Assembly: GCF_010093535.1 (NCBI RefSeq)
Contig: NW_022985196.1
Span: forward strand, 372,001 to 436,000
Length of the DNA stretch: 64,000 bases
Source of the DNA: Lindgomyces ingoldianus
Lineage: Eukaryota; Ascomycota; Dothideomycetes; Pleosporales; Lindgomycetaceae
Direction of reading: 5' to 3'
Shown here: piece after piece, positions 46,764-57,619 of the stretch
Layout of the letters: the number at the start of each line of letters is the position of its first letter
Position numbering within the stretch: position 1 is the first letter of the stretch
Position numbers and translations under genes: made by a program
The notes under the pieces: generated by a model
The model's database searches: none
What the model was told of the DNA's origin: nothing
The model's input: the letters and a program-made list of their open reading frames with translations, nothing else

Positions 46764-47108
46764 TTAGGATCTATTACGCTCGACTTTGCATGTCCACATC
46801 CTTCCTGTCCCAACACCGATGCCAATGGTGCCTCTTGACACCGCCGAGCATGACGGCCGATACTCTGAGGGCACCCACACTAGATTCTCTGAATTGTGTG
46901 TTATCCATACACCATCTGCGCTCAAAGCGAGGCCTTGATACTGAGGACTGCAAGGTTCTAACATAGTTTGAAGTGTGTCGGGACCTGGCAGGGCACTAAT
47001 GTCGATAGTGCCAATATTCGTGTGGAGATATGAGCCAGAAATTTCAAACGAGATGCGGTGAAGTACCTTGCCAATGCTAAGTGTCGACAGGCACTTAGCA
47101 TTGGCAGA
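46764..47108 (-). pseudogene. C-terminal fragment of a fungal NLR (NACHT/WD40-type) protein
   Basis: The minus-strand frame from 47108 to the stop at 46764 reads FEISGSYLHTNIGTI, then LSADGVWITHNSENLVW-x-PSEYRPSCSAV, then a glycine-rich end. This is the C-terminal signature of large fungal NACHT or HET/NACHT WD-repeat proteins. The frame is closed upstream by TAA at 47109-47111, and nothing of the NACHT or repeat region remains. It is therefore a relic about 115 codons long. Known family proteins are often over 1000 residues. Confidence 0.7.
47069..47106. repeat. Perfect 15-bp inverted repeat
   Basis: TGCCAATGCTAAGTG (47069-47083), an 8-bp loop, then its exact complement (47092-47106). It lies at the broken 5' end of the NLR fragment. 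Confidence 0.8.
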
Positions 47109-48364
47109 TTACTGTAGAGGACCTGCAAAAGTATGTACGCTCAATAAAGGATCGTTGTTGGGCTGTGATACGGGCAAGGGGCGGCCATACGCAGTGGCGA
47201 CAGACAAATGTTGCTTTAAGTGTATTTTACATTATAAATTACTATAGTAACGTTAGTGCAAATGCTTAAAATTTAGCTTTTTTAGTTTACTTAGAAAGCT
47301 AAAGTTATTTAACTTTTTTTTATTAGTGTGCTAAAAGTTAATTAGTAGATGCATTATTAATTAAAGTACAAGGTGCTAAAATTTTGTTAGAGTGGACTGT
47401 TTACTTGTGTGGACTGCTTGCTTGTGAAATAAGTTAGCTGTACTAACTAACCTAGACGTTACTAGTTAAGAAAAGCTGTTTTGGAACGTACTACTTCCTG
47501 TTGAACACGCTGAGTGTGAAATGCGGAATCTCAGGCAATAATACGACGAGGCGTAATCGCTGGGTGCATACTAGCCATGTAGATATGAGGGCAAATAGGA
47601 ACCTAACTTGAAAATGATGCCACGTAAGAACAACATGTCTCCAGAGCTCACTATCAGTGGAAATGCGAGAGACCGTAGCTCATATTATTGCACTTTCAAA
47701 TCAGCATCGTGACAGGGCTAGAGTATTGCTGAAAACAAGGCGACATCGAGGTGACGGGCGCGTGTAAACTTTATTTCCTTAAATCAAACATCAGCCAAAT
47801 TAAGAGAAGGCAGAATCTCAGGGGGTGGCGTGTCAAGGAATTCCCTCGTTGTTTGATATTCCATCATTGCATCGCTCCATCAGTGGCTTAAGGCGAGGTA
47901 CCAATTTGCAGGGATACACTGTGTTAATGCTTGTCTAAAAGTTTGACATAGTTAGCGTGTGTAGGCGCCCTACCTCTTGAATTGACACCTTTGCTTCTGC
48001 AGGTTCCATTCAAAATGCTTCAGAGCCTAGAGACGAATTGTTTGCTTTCATAGTCCCTCCAGAATTCTCTGCGTTCCTTCCCGCGTTCCATATTACTCAA
48101 AGTCGATTCGTTAAATTTATCCCAAGGCTTCTGCAATCTGAAGAAGCCATGACCTTGGTTTGGAGGTTCTTTCTTCATTTATGGGTGTGACCACGACTCC
48201 AAACCTCCCACCCTGGACACTAGATTGGTCAAATAGTAGGTTTGTTAGTGAAGTTGCGGCATAATTCGACTACAAGGCAGCAGGGCATATCGAACTCTCC
48301 TAGTCTTTCTCAAAGGCCAGAAAGCATTTAACGCTCACTAGTAACGCATCGACAGAGAGTTGCA
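47109..48364. other. Intergenic with an AT-rich patch and a possible exon relic
   Basis: 47215-47460 is AT-rich, RIP-like and unassigned. At about 48000-48190 one plus-strand frame reads protein-like (DELFAFIVPPEFSAFLPAFH) and then stops; the family is unknown. Confidence 0.4.
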
Positions 48365-48919
48365 TTGAGAGTCGTATTCCCCGACCACCACGACCGTCCA
48401 ACAGGGAAACTAAAAGCAACAGACATCGAAAAAATGCTCTTCGCCATTGGGTCGCACTACTTCAAGGATATAAATAGATCTAGCTATTCTTTTAATTTGC
48501 TAAGAAACGCTATAGAACGTACTTTACCCGAAGATCTTTCGAAGCAACTACATAAGATCCTAGACCGCCAGATGGCGAGGATACAAACTGCTCCGCGATA
48601 GAGCCTTATATCCGAGTCATTCACTATAGATGTGCCTCCTGGAAACGAAGTGATCCTAGTTAAATCCTATGGAACGGGTCGTGTTTTGCATGTCCACCGA
48701 GTTCTTTTCAAACTGTTGGACCAAAAAGGGTGTTTTTCGCCAAGGCCAGGTGCACTGGGATATCTGCTCAAGCTATATCTTACGGCGATAGAATTGAGTT
48801 GTCGGGTTGCAATATTCCCGCGATTATTCGCTCTGCTGGCGCATGGTGGCTCTGGCTTATGTTGCACCGCTGGTGGATGGAGAGGACTAGCCAGAATGCG
48901 AGATGAAGGGCCTTGTTGA
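48365..48919 (+). other. Two small frames, possible hypothetical gene
   Basis: Frames 48365-48601 (78 codons) and 48632-48919 (95 codons) have balanced composition and follow one another within 31 bp, but I recognise neither. The second contains LLDQKGCFSPRPGALGYLLKLYL. They may be exons of one gene or remains of one; there is no splice evidence. Confidence 0.25.
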
Positions 48920-49274
48920 CTTCAAGTTCGTCTAAATTTCAGTTGTGCTACTGATACGTAGGCCTAGTTATCAGATTTGAGTAAAAGCTAGTAAGAACCA
49001 ACTGTAGACTAAAACTGTTGCGTGAGGCTTTAGAGGCTGTGTAAATAGATGAATCAGGTTAAAAGTCCCAGTGTCTATATTCTATACTTCATACAGTTCC
49101 AATTATGTTCCTACGAATTTTAGGTATTCAGCAACTTGAATCACAGCAGTTGTTAGCCTCACGACTAGGTACAGGATCGATCAAGAGACATAACGAACCC
49201 ATTCTAGCTTGAAGGCTCCCAGGACTATCTGGGGATCCCTCAGCACTTAAATACCTCATATCTGCTTCTGTCTC

Positions 49275-50425
49275 TTATTCCCAGCCCCCATCATTTGCAC
49301 CCAGAAACAGCGAATTCTGTCCCGGATTAATCTCATACCCCCTATGTAGCCTCTCAAAATGCGCATGACACTCTATAGACCACGCAAATAACGACAAACA
49401 CAGCCAAAAAAAAAAAAATCCTTTTGGCTGTCTCGCATGCTGGCCATCCCATATGGTCGTAGCCTTCAGTCCGCTCGATCATGGCCCCACATTTCGGGCA
49501 GTCTTTCGGGCCGGTAGCAGTCTTGTACTCAACGAACAGTCGTTCATTCCAGCGGCCGCCGTCTTGGAAGTCTACAAGGGATTTCCGGTGCGCGGCGCAG
49601 GATTTGGTCGGGATGTGGGGCGCTCTAGCATATGGTGCAGGTCTAGGCTTGTTGCACGGTGCTGAATGAGAAGACAGGTAGAAAGTCTGGTTCGCGTTTT
49701 GGGAAGCTGTCGGTGCGCGAGCGGATGTGGGCGGTGAGGGAGGCTTTGAACAGTTTGTCGATGGAGGGGTCGGTCATAGTATTCTGAAGCCCAGGGATAG
49801 AGATAGGGTTTCGTAGGATGAAACATGGCGCTTTTGGCGAAAGTAAGTGGGGAATCTGGTGATTGTGGAGAGGTCGAGTTTGTTTGGTGAAGCATGAACT
49901 GCAGTAGATGTGGTTGCAGGACGGACAGATGGTGGGGTCTGGCTCGTTTTGGTGGGTGGGCACAGGTCGGATATTCGGTGATGACTTCGGGGAGTGGGAG
50001 AGAATTCTAAAATGCCTTGTGATGTCGCTCAAGAAACTAACTTCTAGCTAGCCCTTGACCTAGATAATCGTCTGTTGGTCTGCTGCCGAAACCTAGAGGG
50101 TGACTGTGCCACCCTTCCGCTGCTGCTATTGGTAACTAATGTCAAATTGTTGATCGATGACAGCCAGGGTATATTCCTTGTGGATGTTTACAAAATCGTA
50201 GAGGGCGGCGAAGAGGACGGTGTAGAGAGGCTTGTTGTGTATCCGCGGATCTTCTTCCAGATGCTTCATCGCACGACACATATCCTCAGGCCCATAGAAG
50301 CGTACGAAAACCGCCACAATATATGGGTTGTCTGATTTGAAGTTGTAGAAAGTAATATGAGGCCTCGCAGCCTCTCGAAGATGCTACTCCATCTCTTTCA
50401 CCTCTTGCTATAGTTTGCGGGATAC
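49275..50425 (-). pseudogene. RING/IBR (RBR) ubiquitin-ligase-like gene, broken
   Basis: Minus-strand pieces run in order. A helical N-terminal part lies at about 50420-50126, with an in-frame TAG at 50384-50386 where Trp is expected. A RING1-like segment is at about 49940-49900 (CPSC-x-HIYCSSCF), followed by SLTAHIRSRTDSF. An IBR/RING2-like segment is at about 49520-49450 (DCPKCGAMIERTEG-x-DHM). The C-terminal tail ends at TAA 49275-49277 (EINPGQNSLFLGANDGG). Several expected Cys residues are lost, a 13-A run at 49406-49418 shifts the frame, and the three parts lie in different frames. RBR proteins transfer ubiquitin from E2 to substrate; this copy cannot do so. Confidence 0.62.
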
Positions 50426-51865
50426 CCAAAGTATGGAGAAAGTTTCCCCGACTCAAAACAGACTTTCGGTTAGTATGGATCTAAATGCTGGCTGCAGCTT
50501 GCACGCTGCTGTCGAGGATCGGGTCTGAGAACTGGGCACCTGGGGAATAGTTAGCTAGGGTGCCCTTGATCAACTTTGAAATAAGGATCATTCTGATAGC
50601 ACCGTGGTTAGGGATGGTTTGGAGAGAAGATCTCACCTGAAGCTGAAAATGTAGGAGAATTGTGGGTGTCTTAGCAGCCGCACTAGCGTGAAGTTGTAGT
50701 GAAAGCAATAGAGGAGGAGTAAAATAGGAGAAATGTATGATTGGAGATTCTTTGGTTCCTGAGTGCCCAGAAACCAATATGGCTCTGCTTTTGACAAGAT
50801 TAGAATCTTCCTGTCTATGGCTATAACTTATAAAAGAGGAATTCCCCTTGAGAATGACCCAATTCTCTTAGGTATCTCTTGAACATATTGTCTCCTAGAG
50901 TATGCTAGAAAGTGCTTGCGTTATTGTGTTTATACCTCTGAAAGTAGATTAGAGCCACTTGGCTGCAACTTTAAGAGTTCAACTGTGTGCTGCGTTCCCT
51001 TGCTGGGTATTTATTGCTACAAGTAGACATGTCCACAAATATTACTGGAGGAGTGATATTGTCGATCTGTGCTTAGACCTTTCTGTACAGGGTACATGAA
51101 GGCTTTACTTAAATTTATGCTTCACCCTTCTTTATCTATTGGTCTGGGTAGTGAATTGAAGAGGGATTTGGAAGCGAATTAGGAAATGGGGATTGAAATA
51201 GAGAAAAAGCTTGGGTCAGACTCTTACAAGCAGAAGACAACGGCGCTGAATGCAACTCATGACCATCTAACGAAATTATTAAGAGATATGCATCGCAACA
51301 GGGAGCTCCTTGACGATTTGCGGGACCTATCCATGGGGGCCGAAATGCAAACCAGAGTCAGTATCGGTAGAAATGTTGAGGACCGTGGGAATTGGCATTG
51401 GACATGTGGACAACGTCTTCCTCAGAGCCATATTTGTCACAATGTAACTAGCATCATAAAAGAGACGCACCAGTTACGAGTTGTTTGCTACTCGGGACGA
51501 AAATGACGGCGAAACGTGGAGGACAAAGGTGAAACAGGACCTCGTGATGGTCGTTGGTGTTGGTGCGGCTGTCGCCCCAGCAACGCGCGATACGAAAATA
51601 AACGCCGCCGAACTCGACCACCAGGCCGTCGCGAGCACATCTTCAACATTGCATCACTTCTGTTCTTCCGCTGCACGCCGTACGCTTTGGCTCTAAAGAT
51701 TTGGCGATTTTGCAGTGTTGATAGTGTGTTTACTCTCGCTTTCTTCGCCTGCACGATCCCCGTGACTCCGACTCTCACCCTATATTCCTTGGTTGGATAT
51801 CCGACGCCGATCGCCGGTGCATGAGCGCCTGAAAGCTATCGAAGCCGCTGGCGGGCTCTGCAGTT
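50426..51865. other. Intergenic, upstream of the ASE1-type gene
   Basis: Holds short frames on both strands. One at 50481-50777 (minus) may be an upstream exon relic of the RBR-like gene. Another at 51186-51506 (plus, Lys/Asp/Leu-rich) has no recognisable match. The last 350 bp are GC-rich and probably hold the promoter and 5' UTR of the next gene. Confidence 0.4.
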
Positions 51866-54307
51866 ATGGACACGAGTTACCTGGCCCAGCAAGTTACGAC
51901 CATCATCGGCCAGCTGCACGGCCTGTTTGATGATATTGGTGTTCCTAGCCATGAGAGGGATTCCCGCGAGGCAGAGGTACAACGAGCCCCGCTATGGCAC
52001 TGCATGCAGGAATAATGACTAACCTCCCTACCAGCTCTTCTCAGCTCTGTCTGAGACTCTCCATAATCAGCTCCGTCATGTCACCAAGTACGTTTCCCAT
52101 GCACCATTTCCCATGTGTCGCTAACGATGCCCCTCACAGCGAGAAACACGAGATGACAGAGGAGGCGCATCGCTTGATCAAGACCATCAGGCAGATGGAA
52201 ACATCTCTCGAAGATAAGAAACCTAACGCTGGATACGAGCTTGACGACAAGAACATGAAGGTCACTTACCCTTTAACCCGCTGCCTTCAGACGCTCAAGG
52301 AGAAGTTCAACGCTGTCGGCAAACTTCATCGAGAGCGCTTCGAGCAAGTGAGGAGTATGTCGCTCCTCAATACTGTACTCGAGGATACGCTAACGCCGCG
52401 CAGAACTTGCTGAGGCTCTCGAGTCTTATGCCTCTCACCTGGAACCCTCCTTCGTCCAGGTCAAGCTCCCCCCATCCGGGCCTAATGCCACAATATCTAC
52501 CTCTTTCGATATTTCACCGTCCTATGTTGCGTCTCTGGACAATGAGTTTACGCGTGTCTACGAGGAATATACACGGCGGATCAACAATGTACAAGCCCTG
52601 TGCCAAGAGATCATTCAGCTATGGGCCGAGCTAGGGACGCCACAGGCGCAGACGGACAGCTCTATCGTAAAGCATGGGCGCGACGCACCGGAGCAGTTGG
52701 GATTGCACAAGGATGATTTGGCGCAGCTGAAGTCGAAGAAGGAGCGTTTGATCGAGGAGAAGCGCGGCCGGGAGCGTCGACTCAAGGAGCTTCACGCTAC
52801 AATCGAGGACCTTTGGGAACGCCTCGGGATTGAAGAGCATGAGCGAAAACAGTTCCTAATGAGCAACCGTGGTTGCGGGCTCCGGACAATCAACGAATTC
52901 GAGGATGAGCTTGCCAGGCTGAACGAGCTGAAGCGCCAAAATCTTCATCTCTTCGTAGAAGAAGCGAGGTGCAAACTGCAGGAACTATGGGATGCACTGT
53001 ACTTTTCGGAAGAAGAGATGCTCGACTTCACGCCTGCATTCTCGGGTATGCTTAGAGCCCCACTGAAAACAAAATAATGCTGACAGGGGGTAGATGTTTG
53101 CAGTGACGCCTTACTTGCCGCTCACGAAGCAGAGATTGCTCGACTGGAAGCGCTCAAGGAGCAACGACTGCCTACGCTTCAGAAGATTGACCGACATCGT
53201 GAGCTTGTGAAGGAGCGTGACGATCTTCAAACTTCAAGCCAAGACGCGTCCCGTCTCATGGCCCGTGGAAACAAGGGAGAACGTCGTGATCCAGGAAAGC
53301 TTCTGCGGGAAGAGAAGATGCGAAAGCGCATCGCAAAGGAGTTGCCCAAGGTTGAAGCCGAGTTAAAGAAGACACTTGAGCGGTGGGAGGATGAGTATGG
53401 TCGTCCATTCCTTGTCCATGGAGAACGATACCTTGATGAGCTCTACGCCTCTGCATCAAAAGCCCCGCCACCCCGGTCGAAGACTCCCTCAGTCGCACCT
53501 CAGCCCGTCAAGCCTCCAAAGTCTGCCCCTGGTAGTCGCGCCGGCACCGTGCGAGGACCCCCACCTTCGAGAGCAAAAACACCCACGGCAAGTTTCGCCG
53601 CCAGTGTGTCTCGCAATCCGCTTGCCAGCTCCACCATGTCTGCAGCTTCTGGAGTTAAGAGCCCCTCGAAAATTCCCTCTCGGGCTCCTCTGAAGAATAT
53701 GCCGCACGGAGGCAACTCACCTGAGCGCCGACCTCCGCTGGAGAGGGAAGATTCTTCTACAATTCGGAAGATGCCGCCTCCACGTGCACCACCACCAAGG
53801 ATGAAGGACCTCTTTGTCCCACCAGAACCCGCTCCAACACCAGCAAATCGCTTCGAGATCAATCGTGATCGTAGCGAGAGCATCGTACGACACGTGCCGC
53901 CAGAGGACCCATATGATGACCGTCAGTATATGTCGCACAGCATCCGTGCAGGTTACACGCCCCAGTTCGCGCCGCCTCCAGCCGGTAGGCAGATCTCTCA
54001 GACGTCGTCAACTGGAACTGGTGCCACGATGCAGTCCGGGTCTGAGAACTGGGAGACATTCAGTGAGCAGTCTGAGGAACCGGATCGGGACGCTGACTAC
54101 TACAACTATCGGGCCGCAGCCGCGCGGAACAAGCGATTTACTCCTGACGGTGGGCATCCTTCTCCGCGTGGGGTGCATGGCAAGAAACTCAGGAGCATAC
54201 GGGGTGTCCCAGACGGCGGTGACCTCATGATGGAAGCCGAAGGTGGACGAATGGTAAGGGTTGTAGAAGGCAGCGAGGCAGGATGGACTGACGAAGATGC
54301 CTTCTGA
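51866..54307 (+). CDS. ase1: Microtubule-bundling protein, Ase1/PRC1/MAP65 family
   Basis: Five exons: 51866-51976, 52035-52087, 52140-52354, 52404-53045, 53094-54307. Introns are 48-58 bp with GT...AG. Joined length is 2235 bp, or 744 residues, in frame throughout. Residues 1-330 are largely coiled coil. Residues about 340-460 hold the MAP65/PRC1 core, with KLLREEKMRKRIAKELPKVE and ERWEDEYGRPFLV-x-GE. The C-terminal 280 residues are Ser/Pro/Arg-rich and disordered. The family crosslinks antiparallel microtubules at the spindle midzone, and the tail is usually a Cdk/kinesin regulation site. The acceptor of intron 4 (GGGGTAG, ending 53093) was chosen because it keeps the frame and the family-like SDVCSD sequence. 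Confidence 0.9.
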
Positions 54308-56137
54308 GTCAAGTATCCACCACTGCTCCTTCTTTCTTTGGATTATTCATCCACGAGCCATTTACGAAGGGTTGATGTGACACGTCTTGATATGATGTTC
54401 CACGTCGTTCCTTTTTGGTCTCTTGGCATCTCTTCCTAACGGCTACGTCCAAGTTTTCCATCGCGTCCACCGGAAATTCTTCACTTCTCGGATTACTTGT
54501 TTTTCTACATTGTAATTTCTTGCATCGACACGGCGGTCTGGTTTGAAAATTTCTGCACACTCTCCGGGTTATGACTGGACGGGAGAGTCGCCACGGTACC
54601 AGGGCAGGGCTTGGCACATGTGATATGTTTTCTTTCACACCCACGCCAACAAGTTTGTGGTGTCTGATCGTCCCCGCCCCATCTTGGGAGCGGCAGCTGG
54701 ACCTGGTCTTCCCCACATTTTGCTGCTTACAGGAGTACGGCGGAAGGAGTTGTTTGGTTCGGCGTGTGTGTTTGCGTGGGGCGGGATGCTTTATTTGACT
54801 TTTTTTCCTTTTCTCTTCTCGATCAAACAAACCAATGGTTTGGGTGTTGAGCGATATGCGTGTGATGGCTTACTATATTGGTATTGGCGGAAGACGGCAG
54901 CGCAAGCATGTACCACTATACGGGACGAGAAGGGAACACAAAAATATATTATTTAAGCTTTTCTCCCTATCTGAAGGTGACACAGATGACTTCACAGCGC
55001 GGCTGCAAAGGCGGGTGCGGAAGGGGCGGCTGCTCGTGAATTCTGGCTTATCTTTGGGCAGCACTGGCAACTAACGGTCCGCAGGCCAGGACCAGGTGTC
55101 CTAAAAGGGGCAGGTGGCCTGTGGGGTATGCAGGTCAGGAAAGGATGGTGGAAGGATGTGGAAGGGCGGTGTTGTTCTGCATGGAAGGCGTGCATGCGGG
55201 CATCTTTGGGGCAGAGATAAGCATATGCGCTGTGAGAGGTCCGGAACTCGTGCCGCGAATAGCAGTGAGCAGTCCGGAGTCGGCTGAGGAACCATCGAGT
55301 CTTGTCGAGCTGCACCAGCATCGACAAGTCATCACAACTGTTGCCGCGGACGTGGTCAAAGTTCGGTGAACGAGTCGTGGGGCACCAGTGTGGGTGGGCC
55401 CTCGTCGGCACGCAGCGCTCCCTTCAGCCCTGCAGCGCAAATCACGGAGGAGGTGGGATGGCCAATCAGACACTGCTCGGACGAGATCTGCAGTAGCCAA
55501 TCTGGGAGCGATCCTGCGGACCGAAGAGTGTCGCGCAGCCGGCATGGACAAGGGTACGCTTGAACGAGCACTTGGAGCAACGGGCGGATTCACGGCGGCG
55601 TCCGGAGCACGACCAGCAGCTTGAGGCCACGCAGCTCCTTCGAGAGACCCGGAGACATCAGAAGACAGCAGCGGATCGTGGGCTGAGCAGTGAGCCTAGA
55701 TTTCCGCCTGGCCTGGGCTCAGCACACACGCAAGGGCCAGCCTGTGTCACGGGAACATTGGTCCAGTGCCCCGTCGCTTTGGCAGTTTGCCCACGCGACG
55801 CCCGTCTCTCTTTATCAGGCCTTTCCGATAGCCCAGCGTCATAATAGCCTTCGCCTCAGCCATCCATCCCCCTCCACCGCTATTGCTCCTTCACGTTCCT
55901 CTACCCTTTCGCCAGCCCACCCTCATCCCTCACACCTCACACGATATTTTGTGCCGAATCATTGCCAGGCTGCTCGGCGACGGCACCCACCCCCGGCTGG
56001 CCTAATGCTCCTTCGACTTTATCCCCTTCGGCATCTCGTCCAATCCCGCCGCGGCAATAACGTAAACGCGTCTAGCTCGGAACCGGCAAACGTTACCACA
56101 CTTATTTGAGCATTGCTGTCGAGGTACCGTCTCCACC
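54308..56137. other. Intergenic 1.8 kb
   Basis: 3' UTR of the ASE1-type gene and 5' region of the next gene. Many overlapping short frames on both strands arise from high GC. None has convincing composition or splice sites. The last 150 bp upstream of 56138 are pyrimidine-rich. Confidence 0.5.
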
Positions 56138-57619
56138 ATGATGGTGCCAAGGTCGTATCCCTTCCTTCACCAACCTGCGCCCTCGCCCGATCGCCGCCAG
56201 TCGAAGAAGATGGGAGCAAGACCCGCGAGGACGGTCCCTGCTACCTCAAATTCAGCGCGACCACAGCCCGCCGAGAAGCAGGAAACTATGTGTAATATTG
56301 CGGTTCCCAAGCCGGTCACGCCTACACCCCCGGTGCACTCCAAACCTGTCGTCATTCCGCCGCGAACACCGATCAGGACCCTAACATCGACACAGACTCA
56401 GACCGTGAGAGCAAGAGGCCAGAATGGTGGCAGGAGTCAACGAGTACCCGCAAACCACAAATCCGATGCGATCCCTCCCGCCGTAGCTGCCCTGTTGGCC
56501 GTCACGGAGATACCACCAATGCCGAAACGGCGTCGCAACTGGTCTACCATGGACCGGAGTATATCTATGGACGAGCTTATTAAGGAGTGGAAGCAGGACG
56601 ACACGGACCTGGCGTCTTCCGTCACTGGCTCGCCGTTGGATCTGCTTTTGGGTCGCGTGGACGAATATGAGGAGGACTGTGTCAGTTTGCGCAGCCTGGA
56701 GCAAGAGAAGGACTTCCTGACATGCCGGTCTATATCGAGTGACTCGATAGCCTCTACTATTCCGCCCTCTTTGGAGCCAGATGCCCCGTCCATCACTTCG
56801 ACATGGGACAATCTCACCACTCCCGATTCCTTTGGAAGAAGACTACCTGACCGAAGAGAGAGGATTGTTCAGTCGCCGCCAAAAGAGGAATGCATTCTGG
56901 ACCACCCTCTCCTACACTTTGACCCCGACGAGTGCGAAGAACTGGCCAATCTGGAGATTCCAGATATTGGTACCCCTTCACCCACTTCGACGGACAGATT
57001 TAAATCTTTCAAATCTAACCTCACGGCTTCACTACAGGCCCTGAAGTCCGCCGCCAAATCCTTTTCAAATTTTACAGCGCCGAGTGTCCCTCCTGACGAT
57101 CTTCTAACGCGATCACTTCTATCACCCAAGTTCACCAGCGAAATGCGACCAAAGCAATTACAAGGGATACCCTCACCGGCGCTTCGGCGGTATCTCAACC
57201 CGCAATCTACTCTCATGGCACCAATATCGCCAACAGAACTATCTATGCAGCTCCACGACGCTTTCATACTAGACGAGAATATCGACACAACCGCTCCTAT
57301 GATCCAGATGCAAACATACGACCGACGCGGCCGCTCATCAAGCCGGAAACGCAGAGGCTCAGATCAGTTTTCCGAAGCCGGAAGGACCATTTCACCTTCA
57401 CCAGCTGTTCGCCAGCGTGAGCCCCGAGAAAATAGTGACTTTCTACGTGTCATTGTTCTCGAGATGAACATGCGCCGGGTCGGAAAGCTGGATGCGAAAG
57501 CTGTCGGGAAAGCGCGCATTTGGCTTCCGCCAAGGAAAACGGGCTCCAGTAAAGTTCCTTCCATTCATGGCGGCGTGCCGGGAAGGTGGACTGCGATTTC
57601 GGCCGACGAGGAACTTTGA
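56138..57619 (+). CDS. Conserved protein of unknown function
   Basis: A single 493-codon frame. The start CCACCATGATGG fits a good fungal context; Met at 56210 or 56288 are alternatives. The protein is Pro/Ser-rich and mostly disordered, with a basic PKRRR run (about residues 127-131) and an acidic middle (residues about 140-190). At the C-terminus is a structured-looking segment, ENSDFLRVIVLEMNMRR then KARIWLPPRK, ending WTAISADEEL. That C-terminus looks conserved to me, as in other ascomycete proteins of unknown function. I assign no function. No introns are needed. Confidence 0.72.
   Translation: MMVPRSYPFLHQPAPSPDRRQSKKMGARPARTVPATSNSARPQPAEKQETMCNIAVPKPVTPTPPVHSKPVVIPPRTPIRTLTSTQTQTVRARGQNGGRSQRVPANHKSDAIPPAVAALLAVTEIPPMPKRRRNWSTMDRSISMDELIKEWKQDDTDLASSVTGSPLDLLLGRVDEYEEDCVSLRSLEQEKDFLTCRSISSDSIASTIPPSLEPDAPSITSTWDNLTTPDSFGRRLPDRRERIVQSPPKEECILDHPLLHFDPDECEELANLEIPDIGTPSPTSTDRFKSFKSNLTASLQALKSAAKSFSNFTAPSVPPDDLLTRSLLSPKFTSEMRPKQLQGIPSPALRRYLNPQSTLMAPISPTELSMQLHDAFILDENIDTTAPMIQMQTYDRRGRSSSRKRRGSDQFSEAGRTISPSPAVRQREPRENSDFLRVIVLEMNMRRVGKLDAKAVGKARIWLPPRKTGSSKVPSIHGGVPGRWTAISADEEL

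Noticed and set aside
53256..54312. Several long frames in other phases over the ASE1-type gene
   Set aside because: Shadows of a GC-rich coding exon whose true frame is fixed by splicing and family motifs.
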